Positions 26,368 to 34,864 of a DNA stretch of 64,000 nt are shown in pieces. The stretch comes from Actinomarina sp002308095 (GTDB taxonomy: Bacteria; Actinomycetota; Acidimicrobiia; Actinomarinales; Actinomarinaceae). The stretch is taken from positions 868,001 to 932,000 of the forward strand of contig JBJKUL010000001.1 of the NCBI GenBank assembly GCA_045563135.1. The letters run 5' to 3'. Within the stretch, counting starts at the first letter, position 1; every line of letters begins with the position of its first letter. The notes under the pieces were generated by a model. The model saw nothing but the letters and a program-made list of their open reading frames with translations. It had not been told where the DNA came from and made no database searches. The position numbers and the translations under genes were made by a program.

Positions 26368-29300
26368 TAAAAGTATAAAAAGTATTCTAATTATTGGTTC
26401 TGGTCCGATAGTTATCGGTCAAGCATGCGAATTTGATTATTCTGGATCCCAGGCAGCTAAAGCTTTAAAAAATGAAGGGTATAGGGTAATTCTAGTTAAC
26501 TCGAACCCAGCAACAATAATGACCGATCCTTCAATGGCAGATGCTACATATATTGAACCTCTGACTGCAAAATTCTTGAAAAAAATTATTGAAAAAGAAA
26601 AACCAGATGCAGTACTGCCTACCTTAGGAGGTCAAACAGCATTAAACCTAGCAATGGAATTACATCACCAAGGTGTGTTCAAAAAATTTAATGTAAAAAT
26701 ATTAGGGGCCTCGGCTGAATCTATTGAACTAGCAGAGAATAGGTGGAAGTTTAAAGAAGCAATGGAAAAAGTTGGTATTAAAACCTTAAAGGCTTTATAT
26801 GTCACAACAGTATCTGAGGGAATGGATGCTGGAAAAGAGATAGGATTTCCATTAATGCTTCGCCCATCTTACATTTTAGGAGGTGGCGGAACAGGATTAG
26901 TCTTTAATAATGAAGAGCTGAATGAAAAACTTAAAGATGCATTTAGAGCATCTCCTACTCAAGAAGTTCTAATTGAAGAATCAGTATATGGATGGAAAGA
27001 ATTCGAACTTGAGGTAATGAGAGATATAGATGGTAATGGAGTAATAATTTGTGGTATTGAAAATTTTGATCCAATGGGTATACACACAGGTGATTCTATT
27101 ACTGTTGCACCAATTCAAACACTTTCTGATAAAGAATACCAATTAATGAGAGATGAGGCTCTTTTGTGTCTTGAAACTATTGGAATTGCAACAGGAGGCA
27201 GTAATGTTCAATTTGCAGTAAATCCAAAAAATGGTGAAAGACGTGTAATTGAAATGAATCCGAGAGTTTCACGATCTTCAGCACTAGCATCAAAGGCAAC
27301 AGGCTTTCCTATAGCAAAATTTGCTGCCTTGTTAGCAGTTGGATATAATCTTACCGAATTGAGTAATGATATTACTGGTTCTACTCCAGCTAGCTTTGAA
27401 CCAGTGCAAGATTATGTTGTAGTAAAGATACCAAGATTTGATTTTCCTAAATTTCCATCTACCGACGACGTTCTAGGAACATCTATGCAGAGCGTTGGAG
27501 AAGTAATGTCAATGGCATCAACCTTTACAGAAAGTTTAACTAAAGCAATTAGATCTTTGGAAATTGGTAAAACAGGTATAAGAAACATAGATAATAGATT
27601 CATAAATCTAGATAGGGTTGAGCTTGAAAAAGAAATTACGATACCACGTCCTAGACGAATTTTTGCTGTACTTGAGGCATTAAGAAGAAACTGGAGTGTC
27701 GAAAAAATCTCTAACTTAAGTCATATTGATAAATGGTTTCTATATGAAATTGAGAAAAGTTTTAATGTAAACCAAGAATCTACACCAACAACGATATTAA
27801 AAATGTTGGGGTGGACTGAGGACGATGTTGAAATAAAGGACATTAAGGATGAGCTTTCGGATAAAAGAGTTTATAAATTAGTTGATACCTGTTCTGCAGA
27901 GTTCTCATCTTCTACTCCTTATCTGTATTCAACTACAGGGCAAGAAAGTGATGATACAACAAGTAGTAAAGAAAAGGTTATAGTTATTGGTTCTGGACCA
28001 AACAGAATTGGACAAGGTATAGAGTTTGATTACTGCTGTGTACACGGAATTAGTGCCTTAAAAGAAAATGGGTACGAAGCAATAATGATAAACTCTAACC
28101 CTGAAACTGTCTCAACTGATTACGATACAGCAGATAAATTATATTTTGAACCCTTGAATTGGCAAGAAGTAGAGGCTGTACTTTCAAGAGAAAAACCAAA
28201 GTCAGTCATTATTCAACTGGGAGGCCAGACTCCCTTAAAGTTAGCAAAAAAGATTTCAGAGAATGGTTATAATATTGCTGGTTCAAGCATAGAGGTCATT
28301 GATTCAACTGAGGATAGAGAATTATTTCAAAAACTTTGTACTCAGGAAAATATTAAACAGCCAATTTCTAAAATAGCGGAAAACGCTACCGAGCTAAGAG
28401 AATCTGTAGCGCAGATAGGTTTTCCAGTTTTACTTCGTCCTAGCTATGTTTTAGGCGGCAGAGCTATGAGAGTAGTAAATAATGAGGATGAGCTCAGCAA
28501 CTATTTAGATGTTTTATCAAAAAGTGACGAAGATGGGAATCCATTTAACTCTGGTCCACTATTAGTAGATGAGTATTTAACAAACACAATTGAAATTGAT
28601 GTTGATCTAATAAGTGATGGAACAGATGTAATTATTGCTGGAATACTTGAGCACCTTGAACCTGCCGGTGTTCATAGTGGAGATTCAACAGCAGTTCTAC
28701 CTCCTTTCAGCTTGAATAAAGAAATGTTATTTGAAATTGAGGATAAAAGTAAACGACTTGCGAAGAGTTTAAATGTAAAGGGTTTGTTAAATATTCAATT
28801 TGCAATAAAAGATAACACTCTATACATATTGGAGGCTAATCCAAGAGCATCAAGAACAATGCCTTTTGTTGCAAAGGTCACTAAAAACCAAATCATTAAA
28901 GCAGGTACGCTAATAATGCTAGGTCATACAATAAAAGATATTCTTATGAATACAGACTATTTAAATGCTTCAAACAATAAAATTGCAGTCAAAAAAGCTA
29001 TATTTCCCTGGTCACGTTTTCCTGCGGAAGACACAATGCTTGGTCCCGAGATGAAAGCAACTGGAGAGGTTCTTGGTATTGGTAGCGAACTAGGAATTGC
29101 ATTAAATAAAGCTTATGCCGCAGCAGGTGTTGAGATAGGAGAAAAGAAAAAGGGAATATTTGTGACATTGAGTGATGGTGATAAAGAAGGCTTCCTAAAA
29201 ACCATTGTTAAGTATAAAGATTTAGATTTTAAAATTTATGCAACAGAGGGAACATCTGAGTTTTTAGCACTAAATAATATTTCTTCGGTGAAAGTTGGCA

Positions 29301-29539
29301 GAGCCAATGATAATTCGCCAACATCCTTAACAATAATGGAGGAAAACCTTATATCTGTTGTAATAAATACGCCGACATTTGCAAATGAATACACCGACGG
29401 GTGGAAGATTAGAAGGCTCGCACATGATTCGGGTGTTGCAGTTGTTTCGTCAATTAGAGAAGCCGAAGGTTTCATAGAAGCATATGCTCAGACTAGCAAT
29501 GCTTTAAATGATATTGGGACAATACAAGATGTCAGTTAA
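26345..29539 (+). CDS. carB: Carbamoyl phosphate synthase large subunit
   Basis: Makes carbamoyl phosphate from bicarbonate, ammonia and two ATP. The full-length 1064 residues form two homologous halves, each with an ATP-grasp unit: IIGSGPIVIGQACEFDYSG and ILGGGGTGLV in the first, IGSGPNRIGQGIEFDYCC and VLGGRAMRVV in the second. A C-terminal MGS-like allosteric domain follows (FVTLSDGDKEGFLKTIVKY). The start is TTG at 26345 or GTG at 26360 (overlap with the carA stop); the latter matches the usual short lead before ILIIGSGP. It overlaps pyrF. Confidence 0.96.
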   Translation: MEKKLVFDKSIKSILIIGSGPIVIGQACEFDYSGSQAAKALKNEGYRVILVNSNPATIMTDPSMADATYIEPLTAKFLKKIIEKEKPDAVLPTLGGQTALNLAMELHHQGVFKKFNVKILGASAESIELAENRWKFKEAMEKVGIKTLKALYVTTVSEGMDAGKEIGFPLMLRPSYILGGGGTGLVFNNEELNEKLKDAFRASPTQEVLIEESVYGWKEFELEVMRDIDGNGVIICGIENFDPMGIHTGDSITVAPIQTLSDKEYQLMRDEALLCLETIGIATGGSNVQFAVNPKNGERRVIEMNPRVSRSSALASKATGFPIAKFAALLAVGYNLTELSNDITGSTPASFEPVQDYVVVKIPRFDFPKFPSTDDVLGTSMQSVGEVMSMASTFTESLTKAIRSLEIGKTGIRNIDNRFINLDRVELEKEITIPRPRRIFAVLEALRRNWSVEKISNLSHIDKWFLYEIEKSFNVNQESTPTTILKMLGWTEDDVEIKDIKDELSDKRVYKLVDTCSAEFSSSTPYLYSTTGQESDDTTSSKEKVIVIGSGPNRIGQGIEFDYCCVHGISALKENGYEAIMINSNPETVSTDYDTADKLYFEPLNWQEVEAVLSREKPKSVIIQLGGQTPLKLAKKISENGYNIAGSSIEVIDSTEDRELFQKLCTQENIKQPISKIAENATELRESVAQIGFPVLLRPSYVLGGRAMRVVNNEDELSNYLDVLSKSDEDGNPFNSGPLLVDEYLTNTIEIDVDLISDGTDVIIAGILEHLEPAGVHSGDSTAVLPPFSLNKEMLFEIEDKSKRLAKSLNVKGLLNIQFAIKDNTLYILEANPRASRTMPFVAKVTKNQIIKAGTLIMLGHTIKDILMNTDYLNASNNKIAVKKAIFPWSRFPAEDTMLGPEMKATGEVLGIGSELGIALNKAYAAAGVEIGEKKKGIFVTLSDGDKEGFLKTIVKYKDLDFKIYATEGTSEFLALNNISSVKVGRANDNSPTSLTIMEENLISVVINTPTFANEYTDGWKIRRLAHDSGVAVVSSIREAEGFIEAYAQTSNALNDIGTIQDVS

Positions 29540-30167
29540 ACCAATCTTTTTTGCCCTTGATGGTAAAAACTTATCAGAATTTAGTAAAGAACTGGCTATC
29601 CTCAAGGGACACATTTTTGGTGTAAAAGTTGGTTTAGAAATGTTTACATCTGAAGGACCATCGTCTGTTGAAAAGCTGAAGGAAGAGGGATGGAAAGTCT
29701 TTCTAGATTTAAAATTACACGATATTCCTAATACTGTTAAAGCTGCAACAGAAAGTGCAGGAAATATTGGAGCTGATTTTTTAACTATTCATATTGCATC
29801 TGGAAATGAAGCTTTAGATGCCGCGCAAGAGGTTAAATCTAATAGCATGAAAATTCTTGGTGTTAGTAGTGCTCTGACAAGTAAAGCATTTACCTCAACA
29901 ACTAGTGATGAAGTTCTTAATGATTTTTTGAAAGCTAAAGAATCAAACATTGATGGCGTTATTTGTCCACCATCAGAAATAAGTAGAAGTAAGGAATTGT
30001 TTAATCTTATTGTTACACCAGGAATTCGCTTAAAAAATGATACTAACGATGACCAAAAAAATATAACTACCCCTGAAAAAGCTATTGAATCAGGTGCTGA
30101 TTATTTAGTAATGGGAAGATCTATCAGAAATAACATTGAATATGTTGTAGAGAATCTAACATTATGA
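29529..30167 (+). CDS. pyrF: Orotidine 5'-phosphate decarboxylase
   Basis: Last step of UMP synthesis. The ATG at 29529 (MSVKPIFFALDG) sits inside the end of carB; the frame is open to 29508. The catalytic Asp-x-Lys-x-x-Asp tetrad is in FLDLKLHDIPNTV, with the substrate-binding KVGLEMF and the C-terminal VTPGIRL and YLVMGRSIR. About 212 residues, type I. It overlaps the DHODH-like gene by 4 nt. Confidence 0.95.
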   Translation: MSVKPIFFALDGKNLSEFSKELAILKGHIFGVKVGLEMFTSEGPSSVEKLKEEGWKVFLDLKLHDIPNTVKAATESAGNIGADFLTIHIASGNEALDAAQEVKSNSMKILGVSSALTSKAFTSTTSDEVLNDFLKAKESNIDGVICPPSEISRSKELFNLIVTPGIRLKNDTNDDQKNITTPEKAIESGADYLVMGRSIRNNIEYVVENLTL

Positions 30168-30841
30168 GCAAGTTTATCGCAGCACCATTTGGAAACTATA
30201 TAAAAACAGAAAAAACAATATCTGTTACAGGAAGCTGGACGATAGAAAAAAGAACGGGTCGGTTAATCCAAATAGCAAAGACATTAAGACTCACTAAGCG
30301 TGGCTGGGTAAACAAAATTGGTTTGAGAAATCCTGGGGTTGTTAATGGTCTCAAAAAATATAAAGAAAATGAAGTGTTCTCAATTGCTGGTATTGAAAAA
30401 GATGACTGGAAAGATTTTACAAAAATTATTCCAGATACCGTTAACTTAGAGATAAATATGTCTTGCCCTAATATAGATAAACACTATATAGATGGCATCG
30501 AAGACTTTTCATCAAATTCTAGAGAATGGTTTATTGGTAAAATTTCTCCAACAACAACATTTAAAGAGCTTGAAAATTATATTACTAAATTTGGTTTCAA
30601 GCAAATACACGCTTGTAATACACTTCCAGTTCCAAATGGTGGTCTGAGTGGAAAAGAATTAATTCCATATACAACAAAATTTATAAAACACATTACTGAC
30701 AATTATCCGCATGTTGAGACTATTGCGGGTGGGGGCATATATACAAAAGCTGATATAGAATACTATAAGGACATTGGTGCAAATCATGTAAGCCTAGGAA
30801 CTGTTTGTTTTAATCCGCTAAAATTAAGAAAGTTATTATGA
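30164..30841 (+). CDS. Very short dihydroorotate dehydrogenase-like flavoprotein
   Basis: 225 residues with clear class 1-style DHODH landmarks: LRNPGVVNGLKKY (55-67), INMSCPN (97-103, Cys101 at the class 1 catalytic position), Lys126 in GKISP, ACNTLPVPNGGLSGKE (150-165), GGGIYTKADIEYY (189-201) and LGTVCFNP (211-218). DHODHs are normally 300-340 residues; the first flavin-binding strand with its ASG motif is missing or unrecognisable. It sits 4 nt into pyrF and 4 nt before a short phosphoribosyltransferase. It may be the cell's PyrD in reduced form, or an enzyme acting on another pyrimidine together with the next two genes. Confidence 0.75.
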   Translation: MSKFIAAPFGNYIKTEKTISVTGSWTIEKRTGRLIQIAKTLRLTKRGWVNKIGLRNPGVVNGLKKYKENEVFSIAGIEKDDWKDFTKIIPDTVNLEINMSCPNIDKHYIDGIEDFSSNSREWFIGKISPTTTFKELENYITKFGFKQIHACNTLPVPNGGLSGKELIPYTTKFIKHITDNYPHVETIAGGGIYTKADIEYYKDIGANHVSLGTVCFNPLKLRKLL

Positions 30842-31194
30842 ATTTATTTATTAAAGAAGATTTCATTAGTCACGCTGGATTACCCCTTACATGGAAAGTT
30901 GAATGTGATGCGCTAACAGATGCTGACTATGAGGCACTTGCAAAAATTGTAAGCGAAAAAATGGTGTTTAGAGATGTCAAAGGGATTCCTAGAGGAGGAA
31001 TACCTTTCGAAAAAGCTCTTAAAAAATATTCAACAAATAATCCAGAAGATCCACTCCTGATAGCTGATGATGTATATACAACAGGCACCTCTATGAGAGA
31101 GGTTTATGAAGATGGTGCCATCGGTATTGTTGTTTTTGCGAGGAATGCCATACAAGACGATTGGATAAAAGCTATTTGGCAGATTTCAATATAG
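30838..31194 (+). CDS. Very short phosphoribosyltransferase (PyrE position)
   Basis: 118 residues with a PRPP loop LLIADDVYTTGTSM (73-86), the PPi-loop-like KGIPRGGIPF and a C-terminal IGIVVFARNAIQDDWIKAI. The opening SHAGLPLTWKVECDALTDADYEALA recalls a family of small PRTases I associate with phages and various bacteria; that is memory, not a search. True orotate PRTases are about 180-210 residues. Position after pyrF and the DHODH-like gene suggests it may perform the orotate step, or serve the base-modification-like protein that follows. Confidence 0.75.
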   Translation: MNLFIKEDFISHAGLPLTWKVECDALTDADYEALAKIVSEKMVFRDVKGIPRGGIPFEKALKKYSTNNPEDPLLIADDVYTTGTSMREVYEDGAIGIVVFARNAIQDDWIKAIWQISI

Positions 31195-31195
31195 T

Positions 31196-32059
31196 ATGAC
31201 TAAGAACAAGTATCGTACATCTCTTGATGGACTTGTTATAGAAAATCCTGTTGAAAGTTTTTTTAATTATTGCATTGAGAGAGAGAACATCAGAATTAAG
31301 CGTGAAAGTGGTGAAGCTTTTCCCTGGTCTGAAGATAAAATTTTTCAAAAAGGGCGATTTTTAAATGTTTTTAGAGAAGATGATCGAGTAAGTAAATCGA
31401 TAATAAACTTTGCTAAACCACTAACAGATGACCTCCCACTGTTGATCCAAGCACTATTTTTTGGCAGATGGTGCAATAGACAAGAAACAATAGATAAGTT
31501 AAATCATGAAGACCTACTTGATGCAGATAAGCTAAAAGATAAATTAATTCAATTAGAACAATGGGAAAATTTTAATGCCTATCCAGTTCAAGATGTTATG
31601 TGGAATGAAAAAACCTACTCCAGAATTGATACTGCTACGACTCTTTTTTACGAAATAAAGGACGACTTAACTGAAATTGTTTTGGATTCTAATCTTGATG
31701 TAATCCAAGCAACAAAAAATATAAATAAGCGATTCAAAATGGAAAATGACTTTCCGATTTTTATGGCATTAATTGATATTGCATGGTTCAGAGAGGATGT
31801 AATACCAATAACTTCACAAGTACCAACAGGCATTGGGGCACAACCTTATTTAGACAGATTGCAGGAGTATTTAGATCTAGAGAGCCATCAAGCTGTTGCT
31901 ACTGAAATGATCTCACTACAAAAGGAATACTGGCCAGAAGCAAAAAGAACCTTTTATCCTATAGATATTGAATACCAATCTTGTGAGTGTAGGAAATACT
32001 TTAGCTATATTAATGGTACAAAGAAATTCGAAGGTAAAAACCGACTAATAGTTAATTAG
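31196..32059 (+). CDS. Protein resembling alpha-glutamyl/putrescinyl-thymine pyrophosphorylase / 5-hmdU DNA kinase helical domain
   Basis: 287 residues. The segment FFNYCIERENIRIKRESG followed by FPWSEDKIFQKGRF and LNVFREDDRVSK matches the signature I know for the aGPT-pyrophosphorylase and hmdU DNA kinase helical families (P-W-t-x-D-x-i-l-x-k-y-R-F-x-N-v-f-R-e-x-D-R). The C-terminal DIEYQSCECRKY then corresponds to their D-I-E-h-a-L-C-E-f-d-K-Y ending. In phages these act on hydroxymethyl-uracil in DNA to make hypermodified thymines. Here the gene lies 1 nt after the short PRTase at the end of a chromosomal pyrimidine operon. Assignment is by motif only; the biochemical role in this cell is unknown. 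Confidence 0.65.
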   Translation: MTKNKYRTSLDGLVIENPVESFFNYCIERENIRIKRESGEAFPWSEDKIFQKGRFLNVFREDDRVSKSIINFAKPLTDDLPLLIQALFFGRWCNRQETIDKLNHEDLLDADKLKDKLIQLEQWENFNAYPVQDVMWNEKTYSRIDTATTLFYEIKDDLTEIVLDSNLDVIQATKNINKRFKMENDFPIFMALIDIAWFREDVIPITSQVPTGIGAQPYLDRLQEYLDLESHQAVATEMISLQKEYWPEAKRTFYPIDIEYQSCECRKYFSYINGTKKFEGKNRLIVN

Positions 32060-32486
32060 CAAATTTGTTAACTCTTCTTTGATACCTTTCTTCCTCGCTA
32101 AATTTTGAATCAAGAAATGCATAGATAATATTCAATGCCAATTCATTACTAACATTGTTTGAACCAAGAGATAAAATATTCACGTTATTATGTTCTACAC
32201 TTTGAACTGCAGTTAGTTCATCAGTGACATTGGCTGCTCGTATTCCTGCAAACTTGTTTGCAGCAATTGACATTCCTACACCACTTCCGCAGATTAAGAT
32301 CCCTCTGGTGTTGTTGTTTTCTAGAACAAATTCGCAAACCTTTGAAGCGAAATCAGGAAAGTCACAACTTTCATTACTATTTGTTCCAAAATCACTAACG
32401 ACTACCTTATCGTCCAAATTGTTTACAATGTATTCTTTTAGATTGTATCCTGCATGGTCAGAAGCAATTGCAACTTTTGAAATCAT
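32052..32486 (-). CDS. rpiB: Ribose-5-phosphate isomerase B
   Basis: 144-residue RpiB/LacAB family isomerase linking ribulose-5-P and ribose-5-P, the PRPP precursor. Landmarks are VAIASDHAGYNLKE, DFGTNS, DFPDFASKV and the active-site GILICGSGVGMSIAANK with its catalytic Cys. The C-terminal FSEEERYQRRVNKF matches the family end. It starts 1 nt into the fumC stop and its own stop overlaps the end of the pyr operon by 8 nt. Confidence 0.94.
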   Translation of the reverse strand: MISKVAIASDHAGYNLKEYIVNNLDDKVVVSDFGTNSNESCDFPDFASKVCEFVLENNNTRGILICGSGVGMSIAANKFAGIRAANVTDELTAVQSVEHNNVNILSLGSNNVSNELALNIIYAFLDSKFSEEERYQRRVNKFAN

Positions 32487-33856
32487 TAAATAAGTTTTTC
32501 GATATCTAAAAGTTCATCAATTTCTTGCTCTGATAGAAGATCTCTATCTAAAAGAACTTTCTTAATAGTGCTATTAGTTGCAATAGCTTCTTTTGCAATC
32601 TCAGCTGATACGTCGTAACCAAGTTTTGGAACTAAAGCAGTAACTAAGATTGAATTCTTTTGAATGTTTTCATCCAACTTTTCTGTATTTGCCTCAAGCC
32701 CAATGATTAACTTTTCAGTGAAGGCTTCCGCCCCAGAAGTAAGAATTGATATACTTTCTAATATATTATGTGCCATTATTGGCAACATTGTGTTTAATTC
32801 AAAGTTACCGTTTGCTGCAGAGAATGTAATAGCAGTATCATTTCCAATAACTTGAGCTGATACCTGCATCATCATTTCTGGAATAACAGGATTTACTTTA
32901 CCCGGCATAATTGATGAACCTGGTTGAAGGGCTGGTATTTTTAATTCTCCAAGGCCTGAAACTGGTCCACTCCCCATCCACCTAATATCATTAGCTATCT
33001 TAAAAAGTGAGACGGCTAAGGATTTTAATGCACCAGAAAGTTGAACTATTTCTTCTCTTGATCCTTGTCGAGTGAAGTGATTTTCTATTTCTTGAAATGG
33101 TGTACCGAGAGATAGTTCTAATTCATGAGAAACATCTTTTCCAAAGTTATCTGGAGCATTGATACCAGTTCCAACAGCTGTTCCTCCAATAGCAAGTTTT
33201 CTTACATTGCTTAAAGAATTTTCTATATCCTTTTTTCTTTCATCGATTAAAGAGGCATAGCCAGAAAACTCTTGACCTAAGGTTACAGGTGTAGCATCCA
33301 TTAGATGGGTGCGGCCATTTTTGTATACTTTCTTCCAATTTTCACCTTTTTCATTAAGAGAATCTACAAGCTTTTGAAGGACTGGAATTAATTCATGAGT
33401 TACTTCTAAAACACATGCAACGTTAGTAGCTGTTGGGATTATATCATTAGAAGACTGGCTCATGTTAACGTGATCATTAGGATGGACGGACTCTCCACTT
33501 TTTTCCGCAGCTAAATTAGCAATTACTTCATTTGCATTCATATTTGTAGATGTTCCGGAACCAGTTTGAAAAATATCAAGAACGAAGTCTCCATCGTGGT
33601 TTCCATCAATGACTTCCTGTGAACTACTAACAATTGCATCAGCGATAGATTGAGGCAATAAGTTATTTTTATGATTTACTATTGCACAAGCTTTTTTTAC
33701 TTCAGCGATTGATTTTATGAAAGTTCTTGAAAACTTCAGTTCTGAGATTGGAAAGTTCTCAACTGCTCTAGCTGTTGAAGCACCGTATCTGGCAGAATCA
33801 GGAACTTCAAATTCTCCCATCGAGTCTTTTTCTATTCTCATATTTTTTTTATTCAA
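32486..33856 (-). CDS. fumC: Fumarate hydratase class II
   Basis: TCA cycle enzyme interconverting fumarate and malate, without Fe-S. Its 456 residues match the family. DIFQTGSGTSTNMNANEV, NMSQSSNDIIPTA, GRTHLMDATPVTLGQE and the superfamily signature GSSIMPGKVNPVIPEM (about 315-330) are all present. It follows sufC (second copy) by 2 nt on the same strand, so it may be part of the sufB-D-Rieske-C-fumC-rpiB transcript. Confidence 0.96.
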   Translation of the reverse strand: MNKKNMRIEKDSMGEFEVPDSARYGASTARAVENFPISELKFSRTFIKSIAEVKKACAIVNHKNNLLPQSIADAIVSSSQEVIDGNHDGDFVLDIFQTGSGTSTNMNANEVIANLAAEKSGESVHPNDHVNMSQSSNDIIPTATNVACVLEVTHELIPVLQKLVDSLNEKGENWKKVYKNGRTHLMDATPVTLGQEFSGYASLIDERKKDIENSLSNVRKLAIGGTAVGTGINAPDNFGKDVSHELELSLGTPFQEIENHFTRQGSREEIVQLSGALKSLAVSLFKIANDIRWMGSGPVSGLGELKIPALQPGSSIMPGKVNPVIPEMMMQVSAQVIGNDTAITFSAANGNFELNTMLPIMAHNILESISILTSGAEAFTEKLIIGLEANTEKLDENIQKNSILVTALVPKLGYDVSAEIAKEAIATNSTIKKVLLDRDLLSEQEIDELLDIEKLI

Positions 33857-33858
33857 TA

Positions 33859-34560
33859 CTATTCCTGATATTGAGTGTATCCATTCGAATCAACTTCTTC
33901 AATCAATTCTTGTCCTCCAGATTTAATGACATTACCTTGAACTACAATATGTACTCTATCAACTTCCAAATATTTTAGGATTCTGCTGTAATGTGTCACA
34001 AGAATATAGGAGGTTTCGCTATCTCTGTTTTCATTAATTAAAGAAGATACAGATTTAATAGCATCAATATCTAAACCTGAATCTATTTCATCTAGTAAAG
34101 CAACTTGTGGTTTTTTTACTGCAAGTTGAAATAGCTCTGACCTTTTCTTCTCTCCTCCGGAAAGATCGACGTTTACGTCTCTATCAAGAAATTGATCTAC
34201 GTTAAACTTTTCAGAAAGTTCTTTAATTTCTTTCTCGGTTAATTCTGGATTGATTTCATCAATATATTCTTTTAAGGTAACACCGGGTAGTCCTACCGGA
34301 TACTGAAATGATTGGAATACACCCGCAGCAGACCTTTCATATTGTGTAAAATTTGAAATATCGGTTTGCCCGACAGTTATTTTTCCAGATTGTGAATAGT
34401 CAGGATTTCCCATCAAAGCATGGCAAAATGTGGATTTTCCAGAACCATTAGGACCCATTATTGCGTGAAGCTCTCCAGAGGGAACTTCAATATTGACTCC
34501 TCGTAAGATTTGAACCTCACCAATTGATACTTTTAGATTTTCTACCTTAAGCATTATCAT
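33859..34560 (-). CDS. sufC: Fe-S assembly ATPase SufC (second copy)
   Basis: SufC ATPase with Walker A GPNGSGKST, SufC signature LSGGEKKRSE and Walker B LLDEIDSGLDIDA. The frame is open to 34587, but the ATGs at 34560 or 34554 (MLKVENLKVSIGE) overlap the Rieske stop by a few bases and match normal SufC starts. It is the fourth gene of the sufB-sufD-Rieske-sufC run. It is clearly diverged from the sufC at 15323 (for example YSQSGKITVGQTDIS versus YEVTDGTIFFNGKDIT), so this is an old duplication rather than a recent copy. Confidence 0.92.
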   Translation of the reverse strand: MIMLKVENLKVSIGEVQILRGVNIEVPSGELHAIMGPNGSGKSTFCHALMGNPDYSQSGKITVGQTDISNFTQYERSAAGVFQSFQYPVGLPGVTLKEYIDEINPELTEKEIKELSEKFNVDQFLDRDVNVDLSGGEKKRSELFQLAVKKPQVALLDEIDSGLDIDAIKSVSSLINENRDSETSYILVTHYSRILKYLEVDRVHIVVQGNVIKSGGQELIEEVDSNGYTQYQE

Positions 34561-34864
34561 CAACTTCAATATAGATTGAATTTTCATCAGTAGTTATTTG
34601 ATAACAAACTACAGCTTTTGATGCTGGAGGAGTTAGAGCTTCTCCAGTTCTTAAGTCAAATTCAGCTCCATGAAGAGGGCATTCAACTTTACAATCATAA
34701 ACTTCACCTTCTGAAAGCGATGCTTCTGCATGTGAGCATCTATCATTTATTGCAAAATACTCACCTTCAACATTAAATACTGCAATTGAGTCTTCGTTTA
34801 CATTTACTACTTTTGACTCATTATTTTGTAACTCTGATTTGTTTAAAACTTTAAACTTACCCAT
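34547..34864 (-). CDS. Rieske-type [2Fe-2S] ferredoxin of the suf operon
   Basis: 105-residue non-haem-iron-oxygenase-type Rieske ferredoxin. Cluster ligands are Cys43-x-His45 (RCSHAEASL) and Cys62-x2-His65 (ECPLHGAEF). A small Rieske protein at this place between sufD and sufC is typical of actinobacterial suf operons, where it may supply electrons for cluster assembly. It overlaps sufD by 8 nt and sufC by up to 14 nt. Confidence 0.92.
   Translation of the reverse strand: MGKFKVLNKSELQNNESKVVNVNEDSIAVFNVEGEYFAINDRCSHAEASLSEGEVYDCKVECPLHGAEFDLRTGEALTPPASKAVVCYQITTDENSIYIEVDDNA

Noticed and set aside
30164..32059. The last three pyr-operon genes as part of a prophage
   Set aside because: No capsid, terminase, integrase or attachment repeats nearby and base composition looks like the neighbours; at most an old acquisition.
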